NCBI GenBank assembly: GCA_934792465.1
Contig: CAKVOK010000012.1
Location: 10,469-74,468 of the forward strand
Source of the DNA: an uncultured Clostridia bacterium
Lineage (GTDB): Bacteria; Bacillota; Clostridia; RUG12999
Length of the DNA: 64,000 nucleotides
Direction: 5' to 3'
Part shown: positions 10,786 through 19,255 of the stretch, one piece after another
How positions within the stretch are numbered: position 1 is the stretch's first letter
How the letters are laid out: each line of letters starts with the position of its first letter
Notes under the pieces: generated by a model
Seen by the model: the letters and a program-made list of their open reading frames with translations, nothing else
Told to the model about the DNA's origin: nothing
Database searches by the model: none
Position numbers and translations under genes: made by a program

Positions 10786-12966
10786 ATGAAACAAACAAGA
10801 AAAATTTTATCGCTTGCAACGGCATTTGCGATGGCGGTAAGTATGGCAGTTTTCACTCCGTCGGCAATGGCGGAAACAGTTGATTTATCAAAGGACAGCG
10901 TTCAGCCGGAGTTGGCAGAAAACCTGATGAAAACATCGGTAAAAGAAGGGGAAAACCTGACAGCTGCAAGAAACTTTAATGGCAAGTCGGTGCGTATCAA
11001 CGCTGAAGTGGATTTTAATGTCGATAGCGACCAATCACATTGGGGAGCATCACAAACATGGTCATCATCAATATTAGAAGCATTGCAGGAAATCGGCAAT
11101 CCGATGCTGGACGGACATGCATATTACGGTACAACCGGCACATATGTATCGTTAAATTCGGGAGCATTTCAGCCGAATAAAACGTATGTATTCAGAGCAT
11201 ATGTAAAATCCGACGGAACAGAGGGTGCATATTATACAAACGGTATAGAATCCGGAATTTATGATACGCTCGTATATTCAAATGAATACGGCAAAACAGG
11301 TAAAAAGATAGAATCAGGCGACTACAGCGAATATGCAACAACAATAACGCTTCCGGCAAATTATAATTCGGAAAGTAAAAACTGGTTTATTTCAATACTT
11401 CCGGACGGCACAAAAAAAGGAACGAAAATCAGATTCAGAACAGAAAATGCAGATGATGTGTATCTTGCGGAGGAGCAGGCATATACTCTTGATGTATCTT
11501 CGCCGTACAAAAAGATTTCTGCGGGCGAAAGCGTAGAGCTGTCTGCGGAGGTGCTTAACCAAATAGGACTTAAGGGCGGACTTGACCAAAGCGTTACATG
11601 GCATGCTATGAATGCCGACAGAACAGCAGAGATTGAGGGATTTACATTCAGCGGAAATAAGGTAACGGTTGCAGACAGCGTTGCCGCAGGCAAGTATATG
11701 CTTGTTGCCGAATCCGCTTACGGACTTGTAAAGGGCTTTGAGGTTGAAGTTGTAAAAGCTGTATCATATAAAGATACGGTTCAGCCGGAGTTGGCAGAAA
11801 ACCTGATGAAAACATCGGTAAAAGAAGGGGAAAACCTGACAGCTGCAAGAAACTTTAATGGCAAGTCGGTGCGTATCAACGCTGAAGTGGATTTTAATGT
11901 CGATAGCGACCAATCACATTGGGGAGCATCACAAACATGGTCATCATCAATATTAGAAGCATTGCAGGAAATCGGCAATCCGATGCTGGACGGACATGCA
12001 TATTACGGTACAACCGGCACATATGTATCGTTAAATTCGGGAGCATTTCAGCCGAATAAAACGTATGTATTCAGAGCATATGTAAAATCCGACGGAACAG
12101 AGGGTGCATATTATACAAACGGTATAGAATCCGGAATTTATGATACGCTCGTATATTCAAATGAATACGGCAAAACAGGTAAAAAGATAGAATCAGGCGA
12201 CTACAGCGAATATGCAACAACAATAACGCTTCCGGCAAATTATAATTCGGAAAGTAAAAACTGGTTTATTTCAATACTTCCGGACGGCACAAAAAAAGGA
12301 GCAAAAATCAGATTCAGAACAGAAAATGCAGATGATGTGTATCTTGCCGAGGAGCAGGCATATACTCTTGATGTAAACGCAGAAAAAACAAATCTTTCGT
12401 TGGGAGAAACAACAAACGTTTCGGCAAGCGTTCTCAATCAGCTGGGCATAAAGGGTGCACTCAGCCAGAATGTAAGTTGGCTTGCTCTTGATACGGACAG
12501 AATTGAAAAAGTCAGCGGTATTTCCATAGTGCCGAACGAAAACGGTGCAGCCGTTACCGTTGGAGCAGATGTTCCCGAGGGCAGCTATGACATTGTAGCG
12601 CTGTCGGAAGAATACGGTATGGTTAAGGGTGTTACGATTACGGTTTCGGATACGGCAGAAAAGATTTCCGCACTTACACTTTCGCAGGAGAGTGGATATG
12701 TGAACCTTGCGGCGTCTGTTGCCAATTGCACATCCGATAAGGTTGTATTTGCTCTTGCGGCTTACAACGGCGGAAAGCTTGCGGATCTGATTGTTGAAGA
12801 AAAGACAGTTGCAAACGGAGAGGCTAATGTGGATATGATGCTTGAAGAGCCGCTCGCAAACGGAGATGTTGTAAAAGCATTTGTGCTGGCAGGTGCAGCA
12901 ACCATGAAACCGATCGCAAATATCAACGGATTTAATACAACAATGACAATCAACAGCGCAGAATAA
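10786..12966 (+). CDS. Secreted protein with two near-identical binding-like modules
   Basis: 726 residues from ATG 10786 (AAAGGAGCG just upstream); signal peptide ending near AMAET. It contains two copies of a module: about 198 residues that are almost identical between the copies (DNA 10901-11496 and 11780-12375), each followed by a different Ig-like segment (VLNQIGLKGGLDQSVTWH versus VLNQLGIKGALSQNVSWL). The same module, more diverged, occurs in the SLH protein at 992. The last 95 residues are the beta-sandwich-like C-terminal domain shared with four other proteins of the window. No SLH, no catalytic motif. Likely an extracellular glycan-binding protein; the ligand is unknown. Confidence 0.78.
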   Translation: MKQTRKILSLATAFAMAVSMAVFTPSAMAETVDLSKDSVQPELAENLMKTSVKEGENLTAARNFNGKSVRINAEVDFNVDSDQSHWGASQTWSSSILEALQEIGNPMLDGHAYYGTTGTYVSLNSGAFQPNKTYVFRAYVKSDGTEGAYYTNGIESGIYDTLVYSNEYGKTGKKIESGDYSEYATTITLPANYNSESKNWFISILPDGTKKGTKIRFRTENADDVYLAEEQAYTLDVSSPYKKISAGESVELSAEVLNQIGLKGGLDQSVTWHAMNADRTAEIEGFTFSGNKVTVADSVAAGKYMLVAESAYGLVKGFEVEVVKAVSYKDTVQPELAENLMKTSVKEGENLTAARNFNGKSVRINAEVDFNVDSDQSHWGASQTWSSSILEALQEIGNPMLDGHAYYGTTGTYVSLNSGAFQPNKTYVFRAYVKSDGTEGAYYTNGIESGIYDTLVYSNEYGKTGKKIESGDYSEYATTITLPANYNSESKNWFISILPDGTKKGAKIRFRTENADDVYLAEEQAYTLDVNAEKTNLSLGETTNVSASVLNQLGIKGALSQNVSWLALDTDRIEKVSGISIVPNENGAAVTVGADVPEGSYDIVALSEEYGMVKGVTITVSDTAEKISALTLSQESGYVNLAASVANCTSDKVVFALAAYNGGKLADLIVEEKTVANGEANVDMMLEEPLANGDVVKAFVLAGAATMKPIANINGFNTTMTINSAE
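10901..11496 (+). repeat. Internal direct repeat, copy 1 (596 bp)
   Basis: This stretch recurs at 11780-12375, offset 879 bases (293 codons). By eye only three bases differ: a Thr/Ala codon near 11422 (acg versus gca) and a silent change near 11469. The first roughly 520 bases look identical. The repeat boundaries fall at the start of QPELAENLMK and after TLDV. Confidence 0.9.
11780..12375 (+). repeat. Internal direct repeat, copy 2 (596 bp)
   Basis: Second copy of the repeat at 10901-11496, in frame, separated from copy 1 by 283 bases that code for a diverged Ig-like segment. Confidence 0.9.
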
Positions 12967-12985
12967 TTGCGTAATATATAAATAT

Positions 12986-13034
12986 AATGCCTAACGGACA
13001 ATCGGATTAGAAAAGAGGTTGTCCGGTAGGCATT
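12986..13034 (+). other. Inverted repeat between two genes
   Basis: A 16-base arm at 12986-13001 (AATGCCTAACGGACAA) pairs with 13019-13034 (TTGTCCGGTAGGCATT) with one mismatch and a 17-base loop. No run of T follows, so it is not a classical terminator; it may stop, stabilise or process the upstream mRNA. The metallophosphoesterase RBS begins about 7 bases after it. Confidence 0.6.
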
Positions 13035-13057
13035 AATCATAGGAAGGACGGTTAAAA

Positions 13058-14020
13058 GTGGATTTCGGTAATGAAATCATACGGGTATCAGATGATATAA
13101 ACAAGTGCGCATCAAAGGACTGCATGAAAATTGCATTGGTAACGGATACGCATTTAAGCAATACGGGAATGGACACCTGCCGAAATATACGTTCCGTAGA
13201 TGAAAATGTGAATTTTGATTGCTGTGTTCACATGGGGGATTTTCTGACGGGTGGAATACCCGAAAATGTTTCATGGCAGCTGCTGAAGCAGGAAATCGAT
13301 ATGTACCGTGCGTCAACCAAATCGAATATTCTTTATATATCGCAGGGAAATCATGACGGTTATCGCAACGAAACATTCAAAGGGCAGCTTGCGGACAATG
13401 TTATTTTTGATGATGTGTGGTATGAAAATACGAAATTTATCGATTCATATAAAAATGTTGCAAGAAACGGGATTTCACCGTATTATTATGTTGATTTTCC
13501 CGAAAAAAAGATTCGTCTGATTTTTTTGTGTTCAAATACATATACGTTTGAACAGTCTGAAAAACTTTACAGGAAATACGACGGCTTTGACGACAGACAA
13601 GTTAAATGGTTTAAGGAATGTGCTTTAAATACAAATAATACCGTTTTGATATTTTCGCATATACTGCCTTTGAGCGAACTCGGAAGTGAAGAATATCCGT
13701 CGGATATATCAAAGAACAACGGCGAGCGCGTGGCAGAAATAATTAATGAACATCAAAATAATAACATTGCCTGCTGGTGCAGCGGCGATTCTCACGCAGA
13801 TGTTAATATACGAATGAAAAATATAAATTTCATTACAACCGCTTCTCAAACTGCATATATTCCGCAGCTTTGGCATATGAATTACGGCGAATTTCCGAAA
13901 AACAGGGATTTGGGCACGGTAAATCAGGATTTGTGGGACAGTGTTGTTGTAAACCCTAACGAACGCAAAATTTCATTTTTCAGATTCGGTGCGGGTGATG
14001 ACAGAGTAATTAATTATTAA
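13058..14020 (+). CDS. Calcineurin-like metallophosphoesterase, cytoplasmic
   Basis: 320 residues from GTG 13058, with AGGAAGG at 13041-13047. The metal-binding blocks of the family are present in order: D-T-H near residue 30, GD in HMGDF (about 67), GNHDGY (about 103), a His in FSHILP (about 206), and SGDSHAD (about 243). No signal peptide or membrane segment is seen. Family members cleave phosphoesters (nucleotides, phospho-sugars, proteins); the substrate cannot be told here. It is convergent with the sugar uptake operon on the minus strand and follows a hairpin, so it may be its own transcription unit. No clear promoter was found in the 91-base gap. Confidence 0.82.
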   Translation: MDFGNEIIRVSDDINKCASKDCMKIALVTDTHLSNTGMDTCRNIRSVDENVNFDCCVHMGDFLTGGIPENVSWQLLKQEIDMYRASTKSNILYISQGNHDGYRNETFKGQLADNVIFDDVWYENTKFIDSYKNVARNGISPYYYVDFPEKKIRLIFLCSNTYTFEQSEKLYRKYDGFDDRQVKWFKECALNTNNTVLIFSHILPLSELGSEEYPSDISKNNGERVAEIINEHQNNNIACWCSGDSHADVNIRMKNINFITTASQTAYIPQLWHMNYGEFPKNRDLGTVNQDLWDSVVVNPNERKISFFRFGAGDDRVINY

Positions 14021-14049
14021 TCTGTTGATTTTATGTATTTCATAAGATA

Positions 14050-14092
14050 TAAAAATCGGCACGGCCGGAAATGATTTTTCAGCTGCGCCGAT
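14050..14092 (-). terminator. Terminator of the minus-strand sugar uptake operon (possibly bidirectional)
   Basis: On the minus strand, ATCGGCGCAGC (14092-14082) pairs with GCCGTGCCGAT (14065-14055), with one mismatch and one wobble, and is followed by TTTTT (14054-14050). It lies between the convergent genes ending at 14020 and 14100. Confidence 0.7.
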
Positions 14093-14099
14093 ATATTAT

Positions 14100-14978
14100 T
14101 TATCCTTTAACAGCGCCTACGGTAAGGCCTTTTGTAAAGTATTTCTGGAAGAATGGGAATACTATCAGTGCAGGTCCGGCAACAATTACAGCCATAGCCA
14201 TGCGGACGGTTTCCGTAGGAATATCTTTCATACTTGTCATACTTGCCGCCACCTGGTTTTGTTTAATCATATTGATATTTTCCATGATTGATTGCAACAG
14301 ATATTGCAAACTGAATAATTTTTCATCCGTAATATAGATGAGTGCCGTATTCCAATCGTTCCAGCTTGCAAGAAAAACAAACAGCGCCACGGTGGCGAGA
14401 ACGGGTTTTGAAAGCGGTAAAATCATCTGGAAGAATATCCTGTATTCGGAAGCACCGTCAATCGTTGCGGATTCCATTATTTCTTTTGGAATTCCGCCGA
14501 AGAATGTTCTCATCATGAATACATACCACGGACTTATAAGCTGAGGCAGAATATATACCCATATTGTGTTATTCAGATGCAGGTATTTTGCAACGACTAT
14601 GTATGTGGGCACAAGTCCTCCGCTGAACAGCATTGTAAAGTATAAATAGAAATTAATAAATTTCTTTCCTTTTAGTTTATCCGTTGCCAGAGGATATGCA
14701 ATCATTGCCATTAAGAGAACGTTAAGCACCATATTGATTACGGAATAAATTGCGGTTACTTTATATGCATTCAAAATCTGGTCGGTGTTGCGAAATACAA
14801 ATTTATATGCCGACAGGTCAAAATGCTCCGGTATCAGTTTATATCCCTTTGCCGCAAGCGTTGCCGAATCCGTAAAAGACGCACTTACAAGCAAGCAAAA
14901 CGGGAAAAGTATCATCAAACACAAAATCAAGAAAAATATCCATAATATAAATTGTGTTATTTTATTTTTTTTCTGCAT
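14100..14978 (-). CDS. Sugar ABC transporter permease, LplC/YtcP type
   Basis: 292 residues, start ATG at 14978 with GAGGAGGTG upstream. Six membrane segments are expected; the first is at residues about 10-32. The EAA loop contacting the ATPase is visible (MESATIDGASEYRIFFQMIL), and the C-terminus TKGLTVGAVKG is typical of the family. It forms the transmembrane pore with the permease at 14995 and takes substrate from the lipoprotein receptors of the same operon. No ATPase gene is present; CUT1 systems of this type in Firmicutes commonly share an MsmX-like ATPase encoded elsewhere. Confidence 0.9.
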   Translation of the reverse strand: MQKKNKITQFILWIFFLILCLMILFPFCLLVSASFTDSATLAAKGYKLIPEHFDLSAYKFVFRNTDQILNAYKVTAIYSVINMVLNVLLMAMIAYPLATDKLKGKKFINFYLYFTMLFSGGLVPTYIVVAKYLHLNNTIWVYILPQLISPWYVFMMRTFFGGIPKEIMESATIDGASEYRIFFQMILPLSKPVLATVALFVFLASWNDWNTALIYITDEKLFSLQYLLQSIMENINMIKQNQVAASMTSMKDIPTETVRMAMAVIVAGPALIVFPFFQKYFTKGLTVGAVKG

Positions 14979-14994
14979 ACAAACACCTCCTCAA

Positions 14995-15960
14995 TCAGAA
15001 CAATGCATTATCCGGGTCAATCTTCTTGGCAGCCCGGTTTGTCAGCAGCACCGTTATCATTCCGACAAAAGACTGCAACAATCCGACGGCAGTTGTCAGT
15101 CCGTATGAATTACTTGACGTATTCTCGCGGAAAGTTCTGAATATATATGTATCTATAACGTTGGTTGTCTGATACAGATTGCCGTTTGCACCGTCCTGTG
15201 TTACCGTATAGAACAAACCGAAATCCGCTCTGAAAATGTTGCCTATTTTAAGTATTGTAAGTATTGATATGAGCGGTATAAGGCTCGGAAGCACAATTCG
15301 CATTGTACGCTGGAATTTTGTGGCTCCATCGACTTCCGCAGCCTCTATCAGCGAATTGTCGATGCCCATTAATGCCGCATAATATACAACGGAATCCATT
15401 CCTACATTTTTCCATACAAACGTGACGGTAAGTATTGCATACCAAGCCTTCGGTTTTGTATACCAATCAATCGGAGGAACGCCGAAAAGTGAAAGTACGT
15501 TATTCAGATAACCGTATTGCGGATTTAAAAGTGCATATACCATATATGCGACTATAACCCATGACATAAAATACGGTGTTATAAGCACTGTTTGAAAAAC
15601 CTTTGTTGCATTTCGGCTTCTTACTTCATACAAAAGAATAGCAACAATAAGGGACGCTACAGTTCCGAAAACAATAAACAGGAAGTTATTAAACAGTGTA
15701 TTTCGCACAAGTTCAACAAAAACGTTTGATTTGAAGAAAAATTCAAAGTTTGATAATCCTACCCAATTGCTTCCGAGTATACCTTTGTTGAATTTATAAT
15801 TTTTAAATGCTATGAGCAAGCCGCCCATAGGCAGATAACGAAATATAAATACTGCAATCATGGGAATGGCTATTAAAGAATACAGCTGCCAATCTCTTGT
15901 TGTCAAGCGTATTCGTTTTTTTGTTTTCGGCAAAACCGATTTTTCTTTTTTTGCGGTCAT
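14995..15960 (-). CDS. Sugar ABC transporter permease, LplB type
   Basis: 321 residues, ATG at 15960 with AAGGAG about 11 bases upstream; a nearer upstream ATG is out of frame. A basic N-terminus is followed by a first membrane segment (IAMPIMAVFIF region, about 30-50) and the family segment PMGGLLIAFKNYKF. The EAA loop is IEAAEVDGATKFQRTMRIVL. Partner of the permease at 14100, with a 16-base gap. Substrate probably an oligosaccharide; LplB-type permeases often serve plant-cell-wall or pectin oligomers, but that is inference. Confidence 0.9.
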   Translation of the reverse strand: MTAKKEKSVLPKTKKRIRLTTRDWQLYSLIAIPMIAVFIFRYLPMGGLLIAFKNYKFNKGILGSNWVGLSNFEFFFKSNVFVELVRNTLFNNFLFIVFGTVASLIVAILLYEVRSRNATKVFQTVLITPYFMSWVIVAYMVYALLNPQYGYLNNVLSLFGVPPIDWYTKPKAWYAILTVTFVWKNVGMDSVVYYAALMGIDNSLIEAAEVDGATKFQRTMRIVLPSLIPLISILTILKIGNIFRADFGLFYTVTQDGANGNLYQTTNVIDTYIFRTFRENTSSNSYGLTTAVGLLQSFVGMITVLLTNRAAKKIDPDNALF

Positions 15961-15993
15961 CTGACATTACTCCTTACCTAAATAGTGTACAGA

Positions 15994-16019
15994 CGGTTGT
16001 AAATTAGCATTTACAACCG
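15994..16019 (-). other. Perfect hairpin between receptor and permease genes
   Basis: CGGTTGTAAAT (15994-16004) and ATTTACAACCG (16009-16019) form an 11-bp perfect stem with a 4-base loop. No T-run follows on either side. Hairpins at this place in binding-protein operons are known to protect or separate the receptor mRNA so receptor is made in excess; that role is inferred here. Confidence 0.7.
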
Positions 16020-16035
16020 CCCGGGATATTTCAAA

Positions 16036-17526
16036 TTACTTTGAACGAAATTCATCATACTGTTTTTGAATTTCCTCCACTACCTTGTTAATTCCGGCAG
16101 TGTCAAGTTTTTTCATGAATTCGTCCCAATATTCGCTTCGTGCCACGGTTCCGAATTCCTCTTTAGCCTTGTATTCAGCAATTACGTTTGTAATATTTGA
16201 AAGTTCGGTTGTTATTGAGTCGGTGTTCGGAACAAAGCCCATTACAGGTGATTTGACGGCGTCGTCATTCATTTTCTTTGTTTGTTCCCAAACGTCGCTT
16301 TCCTGACCTTGAACCAGCAAAGAATTGAACTGATTGCCGTATCTCCATGCGTTTGCTCCGACATCATCGTATCCGGATTTTTTGATTTCCGTAATCGTAC
16401 CGTCTGAATTTACTTTATAATCGGTATCTTTTATACCCCAGCATAAGAGATTGTAAAGTTCTTTGTTGGAATTAAGCATATAAATCAGTTTAACGGCTTC
16501 TTTCGGATGCTTGGAATCAGCACCTACGGAAAGCATTGTTGCGAGCGGATTTGTTCTTGAAACATACGGTTCGTCAACTAATGAATATACAACATCTTCG
16601 CCCATTTCGTCCGCATCCAAAACATCTTGTCCGGGTTTCCATGTTGTTTGTGTAACTCCGTACTGTTTCTGCTCATCTGCCGAAACAAGCGCATTGCCTT
16701 TGCTTGCAATATCTTTTCTTATGTAGCCGTTCTCATACCATGTCCTTGCTGCGTCAACGCCGGCTATCCATTCGTCCGTTTCTCTCAGGTTTACAATTTT
16801 CTTGGAGCTTCCGTCTTTTCTTATTCCTACGCCCTTAACGATTTCCTCGTATACTCCCACGGAAGCCATGTTCGTACCGGGGTTGAATGTATTTAAATCG
16901 GGGCGTTTGGTATGGATTTTTTCAAATTCTTCAGATACCTTATCCATATAAGCTTTGGCGGTTTCGCCGTCTTTAACGGTAAGAGCCGTTTCTTCCAGTC
17001 CGTCAATATCTACGCCGCATTCATCTGCTACGGATTTTCTTATTTTCATGGCAAAAGGATTCGAAACGACCTGCGTATTGGGTATTCCGTATATTGAGCC
17101 GTCGACGTAAGCCGAATCAAGAAGATATTGCTCTACAACATCACTCATTTTCACGGTTTTGCCATCAGCCATTTTAATGTTGTCTATATATTTCGTTATA
17201 TCGGCAAGGCCTCCTAAGTTTACCGCCGACTGATAGTCGTTGAGGTATCCTGTCCACATAATGTCAAAGTCTTCGCCGGCTGCCATCATATTCCTCGATT
17301 TTTGAGAGAAGGATGCCGAATCAATATATTCTATTTCCAGTTTCATTCCAAGCTCAGGCTCTATTATTTCATTTGCCTTTGCAAGGATTTCTTCGTTTCG
17401 CTGCTGCTTATCTCCGAGCTGAACCCATTTAAGCGTCTTTGAACCGCTGTTCTTTTGGCAGCCCGTCAGCCCCATTGATGTAACGAGAAGTGTACCTGCC
17501 AGCATTGTTGATAGTAATTTTTTCAT
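16036..17526 (-). CDS. Extracellular sugar-binding lipoprotein 1 (LplA/YtcQ-like)
   Basis: 496 residues, ATG at 17526 with AGGAGG upstream. The signal peptide has a lipobox (SMGLTGC), so the mature protein is lipid-anchored on the outer face of the membrane. The first 60 mature residues (NEEILAKANEIIEPELGMKL) and the C-terminal half align with the neighbouring receptor at 17531. It is the substrate-capturing subunit for permeases 14995 and 14100. Second gene of the operon, four bases after the stop of the first receptor. Confidence 0.9.
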   Translation of the reverse strand: MKKLLSTMLAGTLLVTSMGLTGCQKNSGSKTLKWVQLGDKQQRNEEILAKANEIIEPELGMKLEIEYIDSASFSQKSRNMMAAGEDFDIMWTGYLNDYQSAVNLGGLADITKYIDNIKMADGKTVKMSDVVEQYLLDSAYVDGSIYGIPNTQVVSNPFAMKIRKSVADECGVDIDGLEETALTVKDGETAKAYMDKVSEEFEKIHTKRPDLNTFNPGTNMASVGVYEEIVKGVGIRKDGSSKKIVNLRETDEWIAGVDAARTWYENGYIRKDIASKGNALVSADEQKQYGVTQTTWKPGQDVLDADEMGEDVVYSLVDEPYVSRTNPLATMLSVGADSKHPKEAVKLIYMLNSNKELYNLLCWGIKDTDYKVNSDGTITEIKKSGYDDVGANAWRYGNQFNSLLVQGQESDVWEQTKKMNDDAVKSPVMGFVPNTDSITTELSNITNVIAEYKAKEEFGTVARSEYWDEFMKKLDTAGINKVVEEIQKQYDEFRSK

Positions 17527-17530
17527 AATA

Positions 17531-18979
17531 TTATTCCTCCTGTTTTTTTACATAATCCCGTGCCTGTCTTGATATTTCCGCTATGACTTTATCAATACCG
17601 GCATCTTTTGCTTTTTCTTTATATTCATTGATATAATTGCCGTAATCATCGGAAACGATGAAATCAGTATAATCTTCGCCTATATATTTTTCATTGACTG
17701 CAATAATGTTCAGCATTTCCGCAGCTATTGGCGACCTATCTATTTTAAATCCCAGAAGAGGGGAGGCAATGGCACTGTTGTTCAGTTCTTGTGTTTTTTT
17801 CCATACATCATTGTCCATACCTTCTTTGATATATGCATTGAACTGATTGCCGAATTTCCAGTCGGTACCGGGATTATACCCGGAGTTTGGTTTGTTTTTT
17901 ATTTTGCCGTTGCTGTTCATAGTGTAATGAATGTTTTTTATGCCGTTACAAATCAGATTGTACAGTTTTTTATCCGTGTTTATAAGCTTCAGCAGTTCAA
18001 ATGCCTTTTCAGGCATTTTTGAATTTGCCCCGACCGAGGTCATTGCATTTTCGCCGGTCAGCATAAGTTTTCTTGCTTCTCCGAGTCTTTTGTAAAGGTA
18101 TGGCATTTTAAGATTTGATTCATCAAATTTTTCTATACTCGGTTTCCAAGTTGTAATGCATACGGCATATGCACCGTCATTATATAAGGAAGTATCGTCA
18201 CCCTGACTGTCAACGTCTTTTCTGATATAGCCTCGCCGATACCATTCCCTCAGCCGCTCCATAGCACTTAACGCTTCCGGATTTTCCCAAAACGGTTTAA
18301 TTTGGTTTGTATCGTAATTATAAAAAATTGCGGTGCTTCCAAACTCCTCTAATTTATTATATGTCCATGGACTGATACCCCAGGCTTTTCTGTATGGGTA
18401 TACATCAGGCTCGTTTTTCTTGATTATTTCAAGAAACGGTTCTATATCATCAATAGTTTTAACGTTGTCAAGGCTGAAATTATACTTCTCAACCAAATCC
18501 GACCGCACCTGCAATGCAAGCTGCCGAACCATGATTTGCAGATTCGGCATGGCATATATTCTGCCGTCATAGCTTATGTTTTTGAATACATACTCCGGAA
18601 TGTCTGCCTTGAGATCCGGGCTGTCGTTAAGCAAATCCGTAATATCATAAAACGCACCGTTTTTAACTGCTGAATCGTAAATATTAAGCCAGTTTGACGT
18701 GAAGCATAAATCATAACTTTTCCCCGACGCCATATACATTTTCATTTCGTCCTCATAGTCGCCTTGGTGAATAAATTTCAGATTCAGTGTTGCGCCTGCT
18801 TGAGGTTCGATTATTTCATTGGCTTTTTCCATGACCCGGCTTATATCCGGCTGAGCATTTCCCGGAACAAGCCACAGCAGCTCATCCGCCGAACCTGTTT
18901 TAATTTCATTTTTCGGCGCACAGCCGCAAATACTTAAAAATATTGCTACGGTTAATATTTTAGCAAGAATATTTTTCAT
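17531..18979 (-). CDS. Extracellular sugar-binding lipoprotein 2 (LplA/YtcQ-like)
   Basis: 482 residues, ATG at 18979 with TTAGGAGG upstream. Lipobox LSICGC. It is a paralogue of the receptor at 16036: same order of motifs (EKANEIIEPQAGATL, YRRGYIRKDVDSQGD, a C-terminal GFKIDRSPI block), but clearly diverged, so both are probably functional with different ligands. First gene of the operon, behind a strong promoter (19052-19080). Confidence 0.88.
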   Translation of the reverse strand: MKNILAKILTVAIFLSICGCAPKNEIKTGSADELLWLVPGNAQPDISRVMEKANEIIEPQAGATLNLKFIHQGDYEDEMKMYMASGKSYDLCFTSNWLNIYDSAVKNGAFYDITDLLNDSPDLKADIPEYVFKNISYDGRIYAMPNLQIMVRQLALQVRSDLVEKYNFSLDNVKTIDDIEPFLEIIKKNEPDVYPYRKAWGISPWTYNKLEEFGSTAIFYNYDTNQIKPFWENPEALSAMERLREWYRRGYIRKDVDSQGDDTSLYNDGAYAVCITTWKPSIEKFDESNLKMPYLYKRLGEARKLMLTGENAMTSVGANSKMPEKAFELLKLINTDKKLYNLICNGIKNIHYTMNSNGKIKNKPNSGYNPGTDWKFGNQFNAYIKEGMDNDVWKKTQELNNSAIASPLLGFKIDRSPIAAEMLNIIAVNEKYIGEDYTDFIVSDDYGNYINEYKEKAKDAGIDKVIAEISRQARDYVKKQEE

Positions 18980-19051
18980 ATCAAACCTCCTAACCGTACA
19001 GAAATTGTTATTGCTTTGAAATAAAAATTTTAATTTTCATTCTATATATCC

Positions 19052-19080
19052 ATTATACATGGTTAAAGGCAATTTGTAAA
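19052..19080 (-). promoter_or_regulatory. Sigma-70 type promoter of the LplABC-like operon
   Basis: On the minus strand TTTACA (19080-19075) and TATAAT (19057-19052) are exactly 17 bases apart, pointing towards the receptor gene starting at 18979. Confidence 0.8.
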
Positions 19081-19176
19081 TCCTTTTTTTTACGTATTAA
19101 TTTCTTTTTTTTATATTCAAAATACTAAAATATTGAGAAATCGCTATGCACTTTTGTTTTTTGAGAGTTGAAATCC

Positions 19177-19222
19177 GGACAAAAATTGTCCTCTTTGCGA
19201 TAATATAAAAGTATGATATAAT
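19177..19222 (+). promoter_or_regulatory. Operator palindrome and extended -10 promoter of the alpha-galactosidase gene
   Basis: The perfect 15-base palindrome GGACAAAAATTGTCC (19177-19191) is followed 25 bases later by TATAAT (19217-19222) with the extended element TGATATAAT. The -35 (TTGCGA or TTTGCG) is weak. The same palindrome, followed by CTCTT and with the same spacing to an extended -10, recurs at 21413-21458. It sits just upstream of -35, as expected for an activator site. Confidence 0.75.
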
Positions 19223-19255
19223 TTAAGCAAAGTAACATTGGGAGGAATGAAGGAA

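Noticed and set aside
10901..12375. Insertion sequence or phage origin of the 596-bp repeats
   Set aside because: Both copies are coding and in frame, bounded by protein module edges, with no terminal inverted repeats or transposase.
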